The position numbers were made by a program, and so were the translations under genes. Below are positions 61,032 to 64,000 of a DNA stretch of 64,000 nucleotides, piece after piece. The notes below the pieces were generated by a model, which searched no databases, had not been told where the DNA came from, and was given only the letters and a program-made list of their open reading frames with translations. Location: assembly GCA_963712065.1 (NCBI GenBank), contig CAVQGM010000002.1, positions 310,001 to 374,000 on the forward strand, given 5' to 3'. Positions within the stretch are counted from its first letter, which is position 1; each line of letters begins with the position of its first letter. This DNA comes from CAVQGM01 sp963712065 (lineage in GTDB: Bacteria; Actinomycetota; Acidimicrobiia; Acidimicrobiales; Acidimicrobilacustridaceae).

Positions 61032-62942
61032 TCAGTCGGTGGGGGTCGTCGACGGTGAGGTCGTCGACGGTGAGGTCGTCGGGGCCGCAGTCGTGCTCGT
61101 CGGCCGGGACGTCGTCGGGGGGCTGGTCGAGCCGGTCGAGCGCCCCTTGGGCCTGGTGGTCGTGTTCGTGGACTTCGTGCTCGGCGTGCTCTCGTCGTCG
61201 TCGTCGGCCTCGATGCCGGCCAGGTAGCCCCGCTCGATCCCGAGCTCGGCCAGGTTGTTCCGCGACGGGTGGCGCTCGCCGACCGGTCCGGTGGCGAAGG
61301 CCCGCAGGATGTTCTCGGTCATGCGCTGGGCCTTGCACTCCGGGGTCGTGGGCACCGGCTCGTCCGTTCCCCGCCGCTCGGGCGCGGGACAGTCGAGGAC
61401 GAGGCGGGGGATGAGCCAGAACGTGCCCACCGCGAACACCCCGGCGCCGCTCGGCACCGTGTAGTAGGTCGAGTCGGCGTAGGAGCGCATGCCCCGGCAG
61501 GTGACGGGGGAGTGGGCGATCACCTGGATCGACTCGGGCGTCGGGGCCTCGGGCGTGACCCGGTCGTACTCGTTGCCGACCATGTCGGCCACCTTGTCGC
61601 CGTTGCGGAAGCCGGTGCCCTCGAACATCCACGCCGACGCGTCGGCCACCACCCAGTCGGCCTTCACCGGATTGCACTCGTAGTAGTTGCCGATGAGCGC
61701 GCTCTCCGGGTCGTTGCTCGGTGCCTCCCGCCAGCTGACGGTGACCTCGTCGTCCTGGGTTCCGAACAGGGGGTCCTCGTCGGCCGACCGGTAGTTCACC
61801 TCCCGGCGGCTGGTGCCGAGGGGGGAGTCCTCGAAGCGGATCTTCCGATAGATCGCGTTGGCGCCGAAGAAGGCCAGGTTGACGCCGTCGTCGCGAGCGA
61901 CCTCGAGGCCCTCACGCATCTCGTTGGAGTAGTACTCGTCGTGGCCGAGGGAGACGAAGGCGTTGCGCTGCGACAGCAGCTCGGGGCGCTCGTGCAGGTC
62001 GACGTCGGTCCAGTAGGTGACGTCGAGGCCGAGCCGCTCGACGAAGTAGACGAACTCGTACTCCCGACCGAAGAACTCACCCGAGCCGTTCCCGCCGTAG
62101 GGGCGGTCGAAGCTCACGACCCGGGCCCGCGTCTCGGACGCCCCGCCCCTGCCGGTGTAGAGGTTGGCGCCGCCCCAGCCGTTGTAGGCCTGCCAGGTGG
62201 TGACCGAGCTCTGCACGAGCAACCCGGCCTCGCTGCCGTCGTCGCGCACCACCATGGGCACGAACGACGCGCCCCCGTCGCTGCTGGTCAGCTTCAACAG
62301 GTACATGCCAGGGGGCCACTCGGGGCCGGTCGCCACCTCGAGCGACGGCGCCCACGGCGCCTCGGCCATGTTGGTCTCGGCGTCGACGACGGCCGCCGGT
62401 TGCCTCACCCCGGTCTGCGGGCCCGACGACCAGATCAGGCGGGCGCCCGAACCCCCGTAGAACCCCACGCGGTAGGCGTCGACGGTCCACGTCGACGCCG
62501 CGGTGGACACGAACAGCCGGAACGGGTCGCCGTGGTCGACGCTGGTCGCGTCGGCGAAGCCGCGCACCTTCTCCCACATCTTCGGATCGTCGGGCACGAC
62601 CCAGTCGCCCGTGCCGGGCTTGGCGTTCTCCTCGCGGATCCACTCGACGCCGCGATAGGCCGACACCCCGGAGGCGTCGGTGCCCTCGGCGGTCACGACG
62701 GCGGCACCGGACGCCTCCTCGGTGGCGCCGCCGGTCTCGGTGAAGGGGTCGGAGCCGGTGAGGCGGGAGCCGGCCACGACGACCGCCACCAGGGCCACGA
62801 CGGTGGCGATGGCCGCGCCCACCCGGGCCTTGCGGCCGCGACGGACCGGGCGGGGTGGTTCGAGGTGGAGCTCGTTGACGAGGAACGCGAGCGGGCTCAC
62901 CTCGGGCGCGTCGGCACCCCTCGGATCACCCGGGATCGGCAT
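61032..62942 (-). CDS. N,N-dimethylformamidase beta-like membrane-anchored protein
   Basis: 636 residues. One N-terminal membrane helix (VGAAIATVVALVAVVVAGSR, about 44-63), then a large extracytoplasmic domain of the N,N-dimethylformamidase large-subunit type: RLFVSTAASTWTVDAYRVGF, QSSVTTWQAYNGWGGANLYT, VSFDRPYGG, FVSLGHDEYYSNEMREGLEV and NLAFFGANAIYRKIRF. The final 65 residues are Ser/Thr/Pro/Lys-rich and probably extended. Domain relatives occur in many actinobacterial surface proteins where the substrate is not dimethylformamide. A TACACT box is 7 bases before the ATG. Confidence 0.78.
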   Translation of the reverse strand: MPIPGDPRGADAPEVSPLAFLVNELHLEPPRPVRRGRKARVGAAIATVVALVAVVVAGSRLTGSDPFTETGGATEEASGAAVVTAEGTDASGVSAYRGVEWIREENAKPGTGDWVVPDDPKMWEKVRGFADATSVDHGDPFRLFVSTAASTWTVDAYRVGFYGGSGARLIWSSGPQTGVRQPAAVVDAETNMAEAPWAPSLEVATGPEWPPGMYLLKLTSSDGGASFVPMVVRDDGSEAGLLVQSSVTTWQAYNGWGGANLYTGRGGASETRARVVSFDRPYGGNGSGEFFGREYEFVYFVERLGLDVTYWTDVDLHERPELLSQRNAFVSLGHDEYYSNEMREGLEVARDDGVNLAFFGANAIYRKIRFEDSPLGTSRREVNYRSADEDPLFGTQDDEVTVSWREAPSNDPESALIGNYYECNPVKADWVVADASAWMFEGTGFRNGDKVADMVGNEYDRVTPEAPTPESIQVIAHSPVTCRGMRSYADSTYYTVPSGAGVFAVGTFWLIPRLVLDCPAPERRGTDEPVPTTPECKAQRMTENILRAFATGPVGERHPSRNNLAELGIERGYLAGIEADDDDESTPSTKSTNTTTRPKGRSTGSTSPPTTSRPTSTTAAPTTSPSTTSPSTTPTD

Positions 62943-62949
62943 GCGGGCG

Positions 62950-62955
62950 AGTGTA
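62950..62955 (-). promoter_or_regulatory. -10 box of the dimethylformamidase-like gene
   Basis: TACACT on the minus strand, 7 bases before the ATG at 62942. Confidence 0.42.
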
Positions 62956-62984
62956 GGAACGCGCCCGAGCGTGGTCGTGGATGG

Positions 62985-64000
62985 TCAGCTGTCGGCGCCG
63001 ACCGCCTGCTCGCGGGCCCACCGGTAGTCGGCCTTGCCCGAGGGGCTTCGGACCACGCGGTCGACGAACACGAAGTCCTTGGGGAGCTTGTAGCGGGCGA
63101 TGTGCTTCTCGCACACCTCGAGCAGGTCGGCGATCGAGGCGTCGAACCCCTCGCGCAGCTGCACGACGGCGACCACCTCGTTGCCCCAGCGCTCGCTCGG
63201 CCGGCCGGTGACGACGACGTCGTACACGGCGGGGTGATGGGCCAGTGCCTGCTCGACCTCCTCGGCGAAGATCTTCTCGCCGCCGGAGTTGATGGTCACC
63301 GAGTCGCGACCGTGCAGCTGCAGCAGCCCGTCGGCGGTGTAGTTGGCCCGGTCGCCCGGCACCGAGTAGCGGATGCCGTCGATCACGGGGAAGGTGCGCT
63401 CGGTCTTGGCCTGGTCGCCGAGGTAGCCGAGGGGTACCCGCCCGACCTGGGCGAGCCAGCCCATCTCGGTGTCGCCGGGGTCGATGACCCGCTGCAGGTC
63501 CTCGCTCACGATGGCCATGCCCGGGCCGGGGGTGAACGTGCCGGTGGTCGCGTCGGCGCCGGCGGTGCTCATCTGGGATGCCTGCGCCCCGGTCTCCGAC
63601 GAGCCGAGGCCGTCCATGATCGCCATGGCGGGGTTGGCGGCGAGGAGGGCGTTCTTCACCGGTGGGCTGAGGGCGGCACCGCCGCTCACCAGCATGAGCA
63701 CCGACGACAGGTCGTAGGGCGCGCCCGCGGCCACGGCCCGGTCGAGCTCGTCGAGCAGGGGACGTCCGAAGGCGTCACCGACGATGAGGACGATGTTGAC
63801 GCCCTCGCGTTGGATCGTGGCCCACACGTCGGCGGCGTCGAGGGTGCGGGGGTTGGCCGGCAGGACGATGGTGTTGCCCCACGAGAACGCCGTGAACGCG
63901 GCCCAGTGGGCGGCGCCGTGCATGAACGGTGGGGCGGGCATGATCTTGGCCCCACCGCTCTCGGCGTTGGCGAGGATGGCGTCCAGGTCGGGCCACTCGT
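62985..64000 (-). CDS. Acyl-CoA synthetase (ANL family), 5' part outside window
   Basis: C-terminal 337 residues of an AMP-forming acyl-CoA ligase (FadD-like). Visible: PAPPFMHGAAHWAAFTAFSW, LMLVSGGAALSPPVKNALLA, DGLGSSETGAQASQMS (A5), RYSVPGDRANYTADGLLQLH (A7), SVTINSGGEKIFAEEVEQAL (A8), and RSPSGKADYRWA with the A10 lysine. The reading frame continues through the last base of the window, so the A3 loop and the start are missing. SSETG followed by PGDRA suggests a fatty or aromatic acid ligase. It ends 43 bp upstream of the dimethylformamidase-like start and may form an operon with it. Confidence 0.88.
   Translation of the reverse strand, partial: EWPDLDAILANAESGGAKIMPAPPFMHGAAHWAAFTAFSWGNTIVLPANPRTLDAADVWATIQREGVNIVLIVGDAFGRPLLDELDRAVAAGAPYDLSSVLMLVSGGAALSPPVKNALLAANPAMAIMDGLGSSETGAQASQMSTAGADATTGTFTPGPGMAIVSEDLQRVIDPGDTEMGWLAQVGRVPLGYLGDQAKTERTFPVIDGIRYSVPGDRANYTADGLLQLHGRDSVTINSGGEKIFAEEVEQALAHHPAVYDVVVTGRPSERWGNEVVAVVQLREGFDASIADLLEVCEKHIARYKLPKDFVFVDRVVRSPSGKADYRWAREQAVGADS

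Overview
High-GC DNA with strongly G/C-biased third codon positions and frequent GTG starts. The gene content is that of an actinobacterium: SepF and DivIVA with no ftsA, a bacterial proteasome activator, a DUF3040 protein before mraZ, and classical menaquinone synthesis. Several conserved proteins and the gene arrangement suggest the class Acidimicrobiia. That placement is inference; there is no rRNA in the window.

Layout. 1-13.8 kb: the 3' part of dinB, a DUF3040 membrane protein, a reverse-strand moxR/DUF58/transglutaminase operon, a ROK kinase, a short compositionally different patch (about 7.47-8.44 kb), an HNH protein, menC, a lipoate ligase-like gene and a P-type ATPase with a frameshift. 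14-39.4 kb: an alpha/beta hydrolase, then the division and cell wall (dcw) cluster mraZ-rsmH-ftsL-ftsI-murE-mraY-murD-ftsW-murG-murC-murB-ftsQ-ftsZ-pgeF-yggS-sepF-yggT-divIVA, then ileS (inverted), a DksA-like gene, lspA and rluD. murF is missing from its usual place, and ftsA is absent. 39.4-51 kb: an Rrf2 regulator, a phosphodiesterase-like gene, bpa, a broken UPF0114 gene, dnaE, a secreted hydrolase, and several small or unknown genes including a thioredoxin-domain (DUF255) protein. 51-59.7 kb: a menaquinone region (menE, menA, menH, menD, menF, menG) built from closely packed divergent and convergent pairs, then a site-2 protease. 59.7-64 kb: an acyl-CoA dehydrogenase behind a 28-bp palindrome, a dimethylformamidase-like membrane-anchored protein, and a partial acyl-CoA ligase.

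Together the genes cover peptidoglycan precursor synthesis (MurB-E, MraY, MurG), septal synthesis (FtsW/FtsI/FtsL/FtsQ), Z-ring placement (FtsZ/SepF/DivIVA), and nearly the whole MenA-H route apart from menB. The most notable signals lie between genes: a recurrent TANNNT -10 hexamer 6-8 bases before the start codon (leaderless transcription), including a divergent pair whose -10 boxes overlap; five 10-bp-phased MraZ boxes; a hairpin-rich mraZ-rsmH leader; DnaA-box-like repeats before dnaE; and a patch of foreign-looking codons in dnaE ending at the known intein insertion site. Three single-base frameshifts, two of them in mraY and murC, suggest residual indel errors in the assembly. I saw no clearly new multi-gene system.
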